Positions 1 to 5,467 of a stretch of 6,559 nucleotides of DNA are shown in pieces. The position numbers and the translations under genes are program-made. The stretch comes from Trueperaceae bacterium (lineage in GTDB: Bacteria > Deinococcota > Deinococci > Deinococcales > Trueperaceae). The notes beneath the pieces are model-generated. The model had not been told where the DNA came from. It ran no database searches and was given only the letters and a program-made list of their open reading frames with translations. The stretch covers positions 1-6,559 of the forward strand of contig JARGGE010000161.1 of the NCBI GenBank assembly GCA_029210865.1, read 5' to 3'. Numbering within the stretch: position 1 is the stretch's first letter; the number at the start of each line of letters is the position of its first letter.

Positions 1-1434
1 GGAGTAGGCGGCGCCCGACGGGAAGGCGAACCCGCCGAGGGCGGGGTCCGGCACCGTCACGGACGCGCGGCTCGTCGTGACCGCGAGGGCGGGACCGGCC
101 CCTGTGAAGAAGTAGGTGCGCACCTGGTCGCTGCCGGTCGAGGTGAACGGGGTCGTCAGGTCCACGCCGACGGCGGCGTCGGCCGGCGTCCCCTGGAGGA
201 GGGGCATCGGGACGTCCAGCGCGCCGAAATCGCCCGCCTGGTCGACGACCCAGGCGAACGACGTGCCATCGGGTCCGTTGGCGATGGCCATGACGTCGTA
301 GGTCGCGCCTGCGATGTTGGGCATGAGCAAGGCGACGTCGCCGCCGATCGCACCGGATTGCATGACGAGCATGCTCAGGTTCGGCCCGAAGCGAACCGAG
401 GCGTTCGCAGAGGCGATCGTCATACCTGCGGCCGCCTCGAGCGATCCCTCGACGAGCACGGAGGCGACCGGGGCGAGCGCGAGGTCGCGGACGTTGGCGT
501 CACCGTCGCTCAGCGACACGTCGAACGTCTCGTACCCTAGGAACGCGGCGGGCGTGTGGTCGAGGGCGAACTCGAGATGCAGCGCGTGGATCCGGACGTC
601 CGTGGTCGTCGGACCGAACCAGCTGGCGTCGAGGAGGTACGTGGTGTCGCCCGAGTTCGCGTAGTCGCAACCGAAAACCACGCGGTCGAGCCCCTCGGCG
701 CACACGGCCACGATGCGGTCGACGCCGACCGCGGCGCCGCCCAGCACGTCGCCCGAGAGCGCCGCCGTCTCGGCGGTCGGCAGGCCCAGGCCCAGCGCGA
801 AGCTCGGGGTCAGGACCGGCATCGTGGTCGTCAGCCCCTCGAACACGTGGACCGCGCCCGACCCCGCCGCCGTGCTCAGCGCGAGGTCGTAGGGGATCGA
901 CAGCCCGTCGAGGACGAACGCTCCGTTGGCGTCCGTGAAGGCCGTCTCGCCCTGGCTCGCGGCCGTCACGGCTACGACCGGCTGGCCGAAGATCTGCACG
1001 ACCCGACCGGCGACGCTGAGGCTCTCGACCTCGAGGGTGAGCGCGGCCGTGTCGGTCAGCGAGGCGCCATCGGCGGTGATCGTGAGCGCCGCGGTGCCGT
1101 CGGTCGCCGCCGCGGTCGCAGTGAGCGTCAACACGCTGGTCGTCGTGGCGCCGTCGAGCGAGGGCGGCGCGAAGGAGGCAGCGACGTTCGCGGGCAGGCC
1201 GGACACCGAGAGCGCGACCGGCCCGCTCGCGCCGCCGGTGCGGGTGAGGACGACGTCGACGTCCGCGCTGCCGCCGCGGACGACCGCGACGCTGGCGGAC
1301 GAGGGGGCGATCTCGATGCCGGAGACGGGAGCGGGCGCGCCGCACGCGGCGAGCAGCGCGATCAGGGCCGCGACGGCGAGGACGAGGGAAACGCGGCTCG
1401 GGGTTCGGCGGGTAGGCTCGGGGTTCGGGTTCAT
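1..1434 (-). CDS. Secreted lipoprotein with Ig-like and carboxypeptidase-regulatory-like domains (C-terminus beyond window)
   Basis: Starting from ATG at 1434 the minus strand is open for 478 codons without a stop to the window edge, so the C-terminus is missing. Residues 1-14 are a polar, Arg-containing n-region. Residues 15-30 are hydrophobic and end in LLAA before Cys31, a type II signal peptidase lipobox; Gly32 at +2 argues against retention by an Asp signal. Residues about 39-136 look like an Ig-like beta domain: alternating Val/Thr/Ser strands, a GPVALSVSGLP segment, and LTLTATAAATDGTAALTIT. Residues about 140-210 (VAGRVV, then TDANGAFVLDGL) resemble a carboxypeptidase-regulatory-like or transthyretin-like fold. 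The rest is Ala/Val/Thr/Asp-rich beta-type sequence that I do not recognise; Cys245 and Cys256 could form a disulfide. The start is supported by GGAGGAG at 1438-1444. It is divergent from chaB. The molecular function is unknown; a surface-anchored adhesive or structural role is only inferred. Confidence 0.85.
   Translation of the reverse strand, partial: MNPNPEPTRRTPSRVSLVLAVAALIALLAACGAPAPVSGIEIAPSSASVAVVRGGSADVDVVLTRTGGASGPVALSVSGLPANVAASFAPPSLDGATTTSVLTLTATAAATDGTAALTITADGASLTDTAALTLEVESLSVAGRVVQIFGQPVVAVTAASQGETAFTDANGAFVLDGLSIPYDLALSTAAGSGAVHVFEGLTTTMPVLTPSFALGLGLPTAETAALSGDVLGGAAVGVDRIVAVCAEGLDRVVFGCDYANSGDTTYLLDASWFGPTTTDVRIHALHLEFALDHTPAAFLGYETFDVSLSDGDANVRDLALAPVASVLVEGSLEAAAGMTIASANASVRFGPNLSMLVMQSGAIGGDVALLMPNIAGATYDVMAIANGPDGTSFAWVVDQAGDFGALDVPMPLLQGTPADAAVGVDLTTPFTSTGSDQVRTYFFTGAGPALAVTTSRASVTVPDPALGGFAFPSGAAYS
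1395..1428 (-). repeat. Two 14-base direct repeats inside the signal-peptide n-region
   Basis: GGCTCGGGGTTCGG (plus-strand reading) occurs at 1395-1408 and again at 1415-1428, a 20-base period. The repeats fall within codons 3-14 of the lipoprotein. Because 20 is not a multiple of three, the two copies are read in different frames. This is probably a small slippage duplication in the n-region, which tolerates such change. Confidence 0.7.
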
Positions 1435-1437
1435 GTG

Positions 1438-1444
1438 CTCCTCC
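1438..1444 (-). promoter_or_regulatory. Shine-Dalgarno site of the lipoprotein gene
   Basis: GGAGGAG on the minus strand lies 3 bases (5 from the GGAGG core) before the ATG at 1434. It selects this start, which is also the one placing the hydrophobic signal segment and the lipobox correctly. Confidence 0.75.
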
Positions 1445-1459
1445 AGGTACGGACGTCCC

Positions 1460-1493
1460 CGAGGGTACCGCGCGCAGCGCGCGCGGAACCTCG
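1460..1493 (-). promoter_or_regulatory. Hairpin in the 5' leader of the lipoprotein gene
   Basis: Plus-strand bases 1460-1464 (CGAGG) pair with 1489-1493 (CCTCG). Bases 1468-1475 (CCGCGCGC) pair with 1479-1486 (GCGCGCGG), closing a 3-base AGC loop; a small internal loop separates the two stems. The hairpin ends 16 bases from the Shine-Dalgarno site. There is no T tract on either side, so it looks more like a leader structure (mRNA stability or translation control) than a classical terminator. Its function is inferred only. Confidence 0.45.
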
Positions 1494-1628
1494 ACTCCTT
1501 CGTGGGGTAGACCCAACGTTAGGGTGCGTACCGCGCATCGGTGTGGCATTCGACATCGGCCATCGTTCGCGCGGCGGAGCGCTCGGTCCGGCGTCGCCAC
1601 GGCCACGGCGCGCCCCGGGCACCTGCGC

Positions 1629-1634
1629 TACCCT
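1629..1634 (+). promoter_or_regulatory. Possible -10 box for chaB
   Basis: TACCCT fits the TANNNT pattern and is followed by a G-rich stretch, about 72 bases before the chaB start. I see no convincing -35 hexamer at the expected distance. The call rests on this one hexamer and on a search of the 1435-1705 gap, which otherwise holds only the two hairpin structures. Confidence 0.25.
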
Positions 1635-1650
1635 GCGGGCACGTCGCCCC

Positions 1651-1670
1651 CGCGTGGGCGCGCCCACGCG
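1651..1670 (+). repeat. Perfect 20-base palindrome in the chaB leader
   Basis: CGCGTGGGCG is followed directly by its reverse complement CGCCCACGCG, with no mismatch. In RNA it would give an 8-bp stem with a CGCG loop. It sits between the possible -10 box and the Shine-Dalgarno site of chaB, so it could be an operator for a dimeric regulator or an mRNA leader hairpin. No gene that could encode the regulator is next to it. Confidence 0.6.
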
Positions 1671-1692
1671 TCGGCCCATGCCCCGCCCTTCG

Positions 1693-1702
1693 AGAGGGGG
1701 AG
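1693..1702 (+). promoter_or_regulatory. Shine-Dalgarno site of chaB
   Basis: AGAGGGGGAG precedes the ATG at 1706; the AGAGG core is 8 bases away. It supports this start over the in-frame GTG at 1541, which would add 55 residues of non-homologous, Arg/Ala-rich sequence. Confidence 0.65.
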
Positions 1703-1705
1703 ACC

Positions 1706-1936
1706 ATGCCGTACGCCACCATCGAAGACCTGCCCGACAGCGTTCGCGACAACCTTCCCGAGCACGTTCAAGACATCTACAAGGAGGCGTACAACAGCGC
1801 TTGGGACCAGTACGCCGATCCGGAGGACCGGCGCGGCGAGGCCGGACGCGAGGAGACCGCCCACCGCGTCGCCTGGGCGGCCGTCAAGGAGTCCTACAAG
1901 AAGGACGCCGACGGCCGTTGGCGCAAACACGGCTAG
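1706..1936 (+). CDS. chaB: ChaB family protein
   Basis: A 76-residue protein, the same length as E. coli ChaB and nearly superimposable on it from memory. It starts MPY, then DLP-x-SV and LP-x-H-x-QDIYKEA at residues 8-28, NSAWDQY at 30-36, EDRR at 40-43, and REETAHRVAWAAVK at 48-61, followed by a basic Trp-containing end. The family is a small helical cytoplasmic protein named for linkage to the Ca2+/H+ antiporter ChaA in E. coli, where it is described as a regulator. Its biochemical activity is poorly defined and ChaB proteins also occur without ChaA. No transporter gene is present here: chaB stands alone, divergent from the lipoprotein gene and convergent with the etfB-etfA-glcD operon. 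There is no signal peptide or membrane segment. The family assignment is secure; the function is not. Confidence 0.95.
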   Translation: MPYATIEDLPDSVRDNLPEHVQDIYKEAYNSAWDQYADPEDRRGEAGREETAHRVAWAAVKESYKKDADGRWRKHG

Positions 1937-1941
1937 CGCCA

Positions 1942-1975
1942 GCGCGCGGCCGCCGCGCGCGCGGCGGCCGCGCGC
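1942..1975. terminator. Perfect 34-base GC palindrome, probable bidirectional terminator
   Basis: Bases 1942-1958 are the exact reverse complement of 1959-1975, 17 bp with no mismatch and made only of G and C. The RNA could form a 15-bp stem with a 4-base loop. It fills the 56-base gap between the chaB stop (1936) and the stop of the convergent glcD-type gene (1993), the usual place for a shared terminator. Neither side has a run of T, so it is a U-tract-less hairpin; release may need Rho, or the hairpin may mainly protect 3' ends. Confidence 0.7.
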
Positions 1976-1992
1976 ACCCGCCCGCACCGCGC

Positions 1993-3405
1993 CTACACGT
2001 CGAAGATCTTCCCGGGGTTCATCACGTTCGCGGGGTCCCACGCCCGCTTGATCGCACGCATCAGCTCGATCTCGACCGGGTTGGTGACGTCGTCCAGGAA
2101 CGGCTTGCGCTTGAGGCCGATGCCGTGCTCGCCGCTGATCTTGCCGCCCAGGTCGCGCGTGACGCGGTAGAGCTCGCGCAGGCAGGCGTCCTTGTTCGCG
2201 TGCCAGGTGCCCAGGTCCATCGCCGGGTCCTTCACCAGCGTGGCGTGCAGGTTGCCGTCGCCGGCATGGCCGTAGCAGGGGATCTGCATGCCGTACGCGG
2301 CGCTCAACCGCTCCAGCTCGGGCAGCACGTCCGGGATGCGGGCCACGGGCACCACGATGTCCTCGAGGCTCTGGACCGGGCTCGCCACCTTGAAGGCCTC
2401 GGCGATGTTGCGCCGCACGCTCCAGAGGCGCTCGATGGTCGTGCGGTCCTCGCCCACGTACACCTCGAGCGCGCCGTGCTTCTCGCACAGGTCGCCGATC
2501 GCGAACAGCTCCGCCTCGACGCGCGCGGCGTCGTTGCCGTCGACCTCGATGAGCAGCATCGCGCCGGCCTCGCCGTAGGGCAGCGTCTCGTTCAGGTAGG
2601 CGCAGCTCGTCTGGAACGAGAGCCGGTCCATGAACTCGATGCCGGTGGGCACGATGCCCTGGCCCATGATCAGCGGCACCAGGTCGATCGCCTCGCGCGG
2701 CGTGCGGAAGAGCGCCAGCAGGTCGGAGGCCGCCTTGGGGTAGGCGATCAGCCGCAGGATCACCTGGGTGACGATGCCGAGCGTCCCCTCGGAGCCCACC
2801 ACCAGCTGCTTGAGGTCGTAGCCCGAGACGTCCTTGGCGAGCTTGCCCCCCAGCCACACGACGTCGCCAGTGGGGGTGACCAGCTCGAGGCCGAGCACGT
2901 AGCGGCCGGTGACGCCGTACTTGACCGCCTTGCCGCCGCCGGCGTTCTCGGCGACGTTGCCGCCGATGAAGCAGGTCTCGACGCTCATGGGGTACCCGGC
3001 GAAGAAGAGCCCCTCGGCCTGGACCAGGTGGGCCAAGTCGTTCGTGACCATCCCCGCCTCGACCGTCACGGTCATGTTCGCGCGGTCGAGCTCGATCAGC
3101 CGGTCCATGCGCTCGACCGACAGCAGGATGCCGCCGAACGACGGGATGGCGCCGCCCGAGAGCCCCGAGCCGGCGCCGCGCGGGGTCACCGGGATGCGCT
3201 CGCGGTTGGCGAGCCGCACGACGGCGGCGACCTGCTCGGTGGTGGTCGGCAGCACCACCACCTCGGGGAGGTGGCCGTACTCCTCGGCGCTGGTCTCGTC
3301 GTGGCCGTAGGCTTCGATGCGCTCGTCGTCGACCAGCACGCTCTTGTCGCCGACGATCGCGCGCAGCTCCGCCACCACGGCGGGGGTGACCGGGGCGTAG
3401 CTCAT
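1993..3405 (-). CDS. glcD: FAD-linked 2-hydroxyacid dehydrogenase (GlcD / D-lactate dehydrogenase family)
   Basis: A 470-residue protein of the usual length for GlcD-type FAD-binding oxidases. The N-terminal PCMH-type FAD domain shows PRGAGSGLSGG at residues 75-85, IGGNVAENAGGGKAVKYGVT at 147-166 and GSEGTLGI at 204-211. The C-terminal FAD-oxidase domain shows EDIVVP at 348-353, YGHAGDGNLH at 378-387, SGEHGIGLKRKPFL at 424-437 and NPGKIF at 463-468; the His residues of these motifs are the typical substrate/metal site. It should oxidise a 2-hydroxyacid (lactate, glycolate or 2-hydroxyglutarate) and pass electrons from FAD to its partner. There is no Fe-S domain. It is the last gene of an operon after etfB and etfA, overlapping etfA by 4 bases (ATGA), so ETF is the likely electron acceptor. 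A segment GYPMSVET (137-144) replaces the PPDP motif common in other GlcD proteins. The exact substrate cannot be read from the sequence. Confidence 0.92.
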   Translation of the reverse strand: MSYAPVTPAVVAELRAIVGDKSVLVDDERIEAYGHDETSAEEYGHLPEVVVLPTTTEQVAAVVRLANRERIPVTPRGAGSGLSGGAIPSFGGILLSVERMDRLIELDRANMTVTVEAGMVTNDLAHLVQAEGLFFAGYPMSVETCFIGGNVAENAGGGKAVKYGVTGRYVLGLELVTPTGDVVWLGGKLAKDVSGYDLKQLVVGSEGTLGIVTQVILRLIAYPKAASDLLALFRTPREAIDLVPLIMGQGIVPTGIEFMDRLSFQTSCAYLNETLPYGEAGAMLLIEVDGNDAARVEAELFAIGDLCEKHGALEVYVGEDRTTIERLWSVRRNIAEAFKVASPVQSLEDIVVPVARIPDVLPELERLSAAYGMQIPCYGHAGDGNLHATLVKDPAMDLGTWHANKDACLRELYRVTRDLGGKISGEHGIGLKRKPFLDDVTNPVEIELMRAIKRAWDPANVMNPGKIFDV

Positions 3406-4406
3406 GACGGGCCCTCCTCGCGGCGCTCCTGCAAGCGCCGCCGCAGCTCGCGCAGGACGTCGAACAGGTCCCCGACGATGCCGAAGTCGGCCACCTTGTG
3501 CAGGCTCGCGTCCGGGTCGCTGTTGATGCTGACGATCGTGTCGCTGGTCTTGATGCCGGCCAGGTGCTGGATGGCGCCCGAGATGCCGGCGCCGATGTAG
3601 AGCCGGGGCGAGATCGTCTTGCCCGACAGCCCCACCTGGTGCGGGTAGCCGAGCCAGCCGCGGTCGACGGCGTCGCGGGTCGCGCCCACCGCGCCGCCCC
3701 AGGCGTCGGCGAGGTCGCGCAGCAGGTCGAAGTGCTCCGCCTTCTTCATCCCGCGGCCGCCGGCGACCACCACCTCGGCCTCCTCGAGGTTGACGAAGTC
3801 CAGGGCGTCGCGGCGGTAGCCGGTCACGCGCACGCGGTCGTCGACCAGGAAGTCGTCGAGCGGCACCGCGATCACCTTGCCCACGCGGGTGGGGTCGGCG
3901 GGCAGCGGGCGGCTCGACTTGGGCCGCACGGTCGCCATCTGCGGGCGGTGGTCGGGCGTCTTGATCGTCGCCATGATGTTGCCGCCGATGGCGGGGCGGG
4001 TCTGCAGCAGTTGGCCGGTCCCGGGCTCGATGGCGAGCTCGGTGCAGTCCGCGGTGAGCCCGGTGTGCACCCGCACGGCCACGTGCGGCATCAGGGTGCG
4101 GCCGGTGGAGGTGGCCGCGGCCAGCAGCACGCTCGGTTGGTAGGTCTTGATCAGGTGCACGAGCAGGTTGCTGTAGGTCTCGCAGGTGAAGCTCGCGAGG
4201 CGCGGGTCCTGGATGGCGTAGACCTCGTCGGCACCGCGGTGCACCAGCGCCTCGAGCTGCGCCGCGTCGACGCCGTCGCCGATGACCACCGAGGCCAGCT
4301 TGGTGTCGAGCGCGTCGGCCAGCGCGCGCCCCCGCCCCAGCAGCTCGAACGAGACCCCCTTCAGCCGCCCCTCGTGCTGCTCGGCCAGCGTCCAGACGAA
4401 GCTCAC
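3402..4406 (-). CDS. etfA: Electron transfer flavoprotein alpha subunit, NAD-linked/bifurcating type
   Basis: A GTG-started protein of 334 residues. The start follows GGGAGG at 4413-4418 and overlaps the etfB stop by 4 bases (GTGA). An open frame continues upstream, but only as a shadow of etfB. The N-terminal domain carries TGLTADCTEL at 115-124, QTRPAIGGNIMATI at 135-148 and RPQMATVRP at 154-162. The C-terminal FAD domain carries VVAGGRGM at 213-220, HQVGLSGK at 256-263, GISGAIQHLAG at 274-284, INSDPDA at 294-300 and VADFGIVGDL at 305-314. These bind the electron-shuttling FAD. The TGLTADCT / RPxxGGNIMATI / RPQMATVRP set is, from family knowledge, typical of ETFs that work with NAD(H) and bifurcate electrons, not of the mitochondrial type. 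Ile140 stands where such proteins usually have Phe. No N-terminal ferredoxin domain is present; only Cys75 and Cys121 occur. Partner: the downstream FAD dehydrogenase. Confidence 0.93.
   Translation of the reverse strand: MSFVWTLAEQHEGRLKGVSFELLGRGRALADALDTKLASVVIGDGVDAAQLEALVHRGADEVYAIQDPRLASFTCETYSNLLVHLIKTYQPSVLLAAATSTGRTLMPHVAVRVHTGLTADCTELAIEPGTGQLLQTRPAIGGNIMATIKTPDHRPQMATVRPKSSRPLPADPTRVGKVIAVPLDDFLVDDRVRVTGYRRDALDFVNLEEAEVVVAGGRGMKKAEHFDLLRDLADAWGGAVGATRDAVDRGWLGYPHQVGLSGKTISPRLYIGAGISGAIQHLAGIKTSDTIVSINSDPDASLHKVADFGIVGDLFDVLRELRRRLQERREEGPS
3413..3419 (-). promoter_or_regulatory. Shine-Dalgarno site of the glcD-type gene, inside etfA
   Basis: GAGGAGG on the minus strand lies 7 bases before the ATG at 3405. 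It sits within the last codons of etfA, encoding part of the C-terminal tail. With the ATGA overlap it implies translational coupling. Confidence 0.75.
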
Positions 4407-5263
4407 GGTCGACCTCCCGCCTGCTCCGCCGCCGCGCCCCCCGCGGGCGCCCCGTCGTGCGGCAGCAGGTCGCGCGCGTCGAGGAAGGCGAGCAGCCGGT
4501 CGACGGCGCCCGCCACCGCCTCGGCGTCCTTCGCCTGCACCACGGTGCCGCCGCGCGTCACCTTGGGCGTCGCCACCTTGACCACCCGGGTGGGCGAGCC
4601 CTTCAGCCCCAGGAAGGCGGGCTCGAGGTCCATGGTCGCGGCCGTGTAGAGCGGCACCTCGGCGGCCTTCGCGCGCTTCTTGCCGCGCAGCATCGGCAGC
4701 CGCGGCGCGGCGATCTCCTTGACCACCGTCAGCAGCGCCGGCAGCGGCAGCTCCAGCACCTGGTACCCCTCCTCGACCAGCCGCTCGACCGTCAGCCGCC
4801 CCTCGTCGGGGTCGACCCGGGTGATCGCGGCCACGTAGGTGGCGAGCGGCAGGTCGAGCCAGGCGGCGATGCCGGGGCCCACCTGGCCGGTGTCGCCGTC
4901 GGTGGCGCGCTCGCCCGCGACGATCAGGTCGAAGCGCCCCATCTGGCGGATCGCCTGGGAGAGCGTGTACGAGGTGGCCCAGCTGTCGGAGCCGGCGAAG
5001 GCGCGGTCCGACACCAGCACGCCGCCGTCGCAACCCATGGCGATCGCCTCGCGCAGCGCCTTCTCGGCCCCCTTGGGCCCCATCGACAGCGCGGTGACGG
5101 TGCCGCCGTGCGCCTCCTTGAGGCGCAGCGCGGTCTCGATGGCGAACAGGTCGAGCGGGTTGACCACCGTCTCGACCCCGTCGCGGATCATGGTGCCCGT
5201 CTTCGGGTCCATCTTCACGTTGCTGGTCTCGGGCACCTGCTTGATGGGGACGACGATGTCCAC
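4403..5263 (-). CDS. etfB: Electron transfer flavoprotein beta subunit, NAD-linked/bifurcating type
   Basis: A 286-residue protein starting at GTG 5263, the only start giving the family N-terminus MDIVVPIKQVPET. Visible motifs are NPLDLFAIETALRLKE at 35-50, SMGPKGAEKALREAIAMG at 60-77, SDRAFAGSDSWATSYTL at 85-101, DGDTGQVGP at 122-130, PRLPMLRGKKRAKAAEVP at 187-204 and LKGSPTRVVKV at 220-230. SMGP, DGDTxQVGP and GSPTRVVK are hallmarks, from family knowledge, of the EtfB group that binds a second FAD and reacts with NAD(H); mitochondrial-type EtfB has AMP there and a DDxxQTG motif. It forms a heterodimer with EtfA and should exchange electrons with NAD(H). It is the first gene of the operon. 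The C-terminal tail after residue 267 is rich in Ala/Gly/Pro and probably disordered. Confidence 0.94.
   Translation of the reverse strand: MDIVVPIKQVPETSNVKMDPKTGTMIRDGVETVVNPLDLFAIETALRLKEAHGGTVTALSMGPKGAEKALREAIAMGCDGGVLVSDRAFAGSDSWATSYTLSQAIRQMGRFDLIVAGERATDGDTGQVGPGIAAWLDLPLATYVAAITRVDPDEGRLTVERLVEEGYQVLELPLPALLTVVKEIAAPRLPMLRGKKRAKAAEVPLYTAATMDLEPAFLGLKGSPTRVVKVATPKVTRGGTVVQAKDAEAVAGAVDRLLAFLDARDLLPHDGAPAGGAAAEQAGGRP
4413..4418 (-). promoter_or_regulatory. Shine-Dalgarno site deciding the GTG start of etfA
   Basis: GGGAGG on the minus strand, 6 bases before the GTG at 4406, is located in the end of etfB. It picks the GTG that forms the GTGA overlap and gives the normal EtfA N-terminus (MSFVWTLAEQ). 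Longer starts upstream give only Arg/Gly/Ala-rich out-of-frame translation of etfB. Confidence 0.75.
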
Positions 5264-5267
5264 GGAA

Positions 5268-5275
5268 CCCCTCCC
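5268..5275 (-). promoter_or_regulatory. Shine-Dalgarno site deciding the GTG start of etfB
   Basis: GGGAGGGG on the minus strand lies 4 bases (6 from the GGGAGG part) before the GTG at 5263, supporting the non-ATG start. Confidence 0.7.
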
Positions 5276-5400
5276 GCGGTCCGGCCTCCCCGGCGAGGTC
5301 GTGGCCTCTGGTGTGGGCCCATCGTACGGCGGGCGCTCGTCGCCGGCCGGGGCGTTCGGCCGGGGGCCGGGCGCGGCGCCGGGGAGCTCGGCGCTCGATC

Positions 5401-5417
5401 GCCCGGGGGTCCCGGGC
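5401..5417. repeat. Inverted repeat overlapping the possible atpD promoter
   Basis: GCCCGGG, a 3-base GGT spacer, then its exact reverse complement CCCGGGC. It ends 9 bases before the TATGCT hexamer, where a repressor or activator dimer would be well placed. In DNA this rich in G and C, 7-bp arms can also arise by chance. Confidence 0.4.
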
Positions 5418-5460
5418 GCAACTCCTTATGCTGGGGTCAGGCTGCCGGGTCGTCGAAGGC

Positions 5461-5467
5461 GAGGTGA
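5461..5467 (+). promoter_or_regulatory. Shine-Dalgarno site of atpD
   Basis: GAGGTGA, a long match to the 16S anti-Shine-Dalgarno sequence, lies 6 bases before the ATG at 5474. Confidence 0.8.

Noticed and set aside
500..1606. Minus-strand open frame of 368 codons
   Set aside because: It overlaps the lipoprotein in another frame and is an Arg-rich translation without motifs. The lipoprotein frame has a signal peptide, lipobox and Shine-Dalgarno site.
1541..1705. N-terminal extension of chaB from the GTG at 1541
   Set aside because: The added residues have no similarity to ChaB and include the palindrome. ATG at 1706 gives the family's MPY start and 76-residue length and has a good Shine-Dalgarno site.
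1628..2857. Minus-strand open frame of 409 codons
   Set aside because: It lies on the same strand as the FAD dehydrogenase but in another frame, and runs across chaB. It is Arg/Gly/Ala-rich, with no motif.
556..3600. Plus-strand open frame of over 1000 codons
   Set aside because: It is antisense to the lipoprotein gene, crosses chaB out of frame and runs antisense through the FAD dehydrogenase. Its translation is low-complexity Arg/Gly/Ala/His/Asp with no family motif. This is a usual effect of high GC content.
4406..5033. Upstream extension of etfA by about 200 residues
   Set aside because: The extension is an out-of-frame reading of etfB rich in Arg/Gly/Ala. The GTG at 4406 with GGGAGG and a GTGA overlap gives the normal EtfA N-terminus and length.
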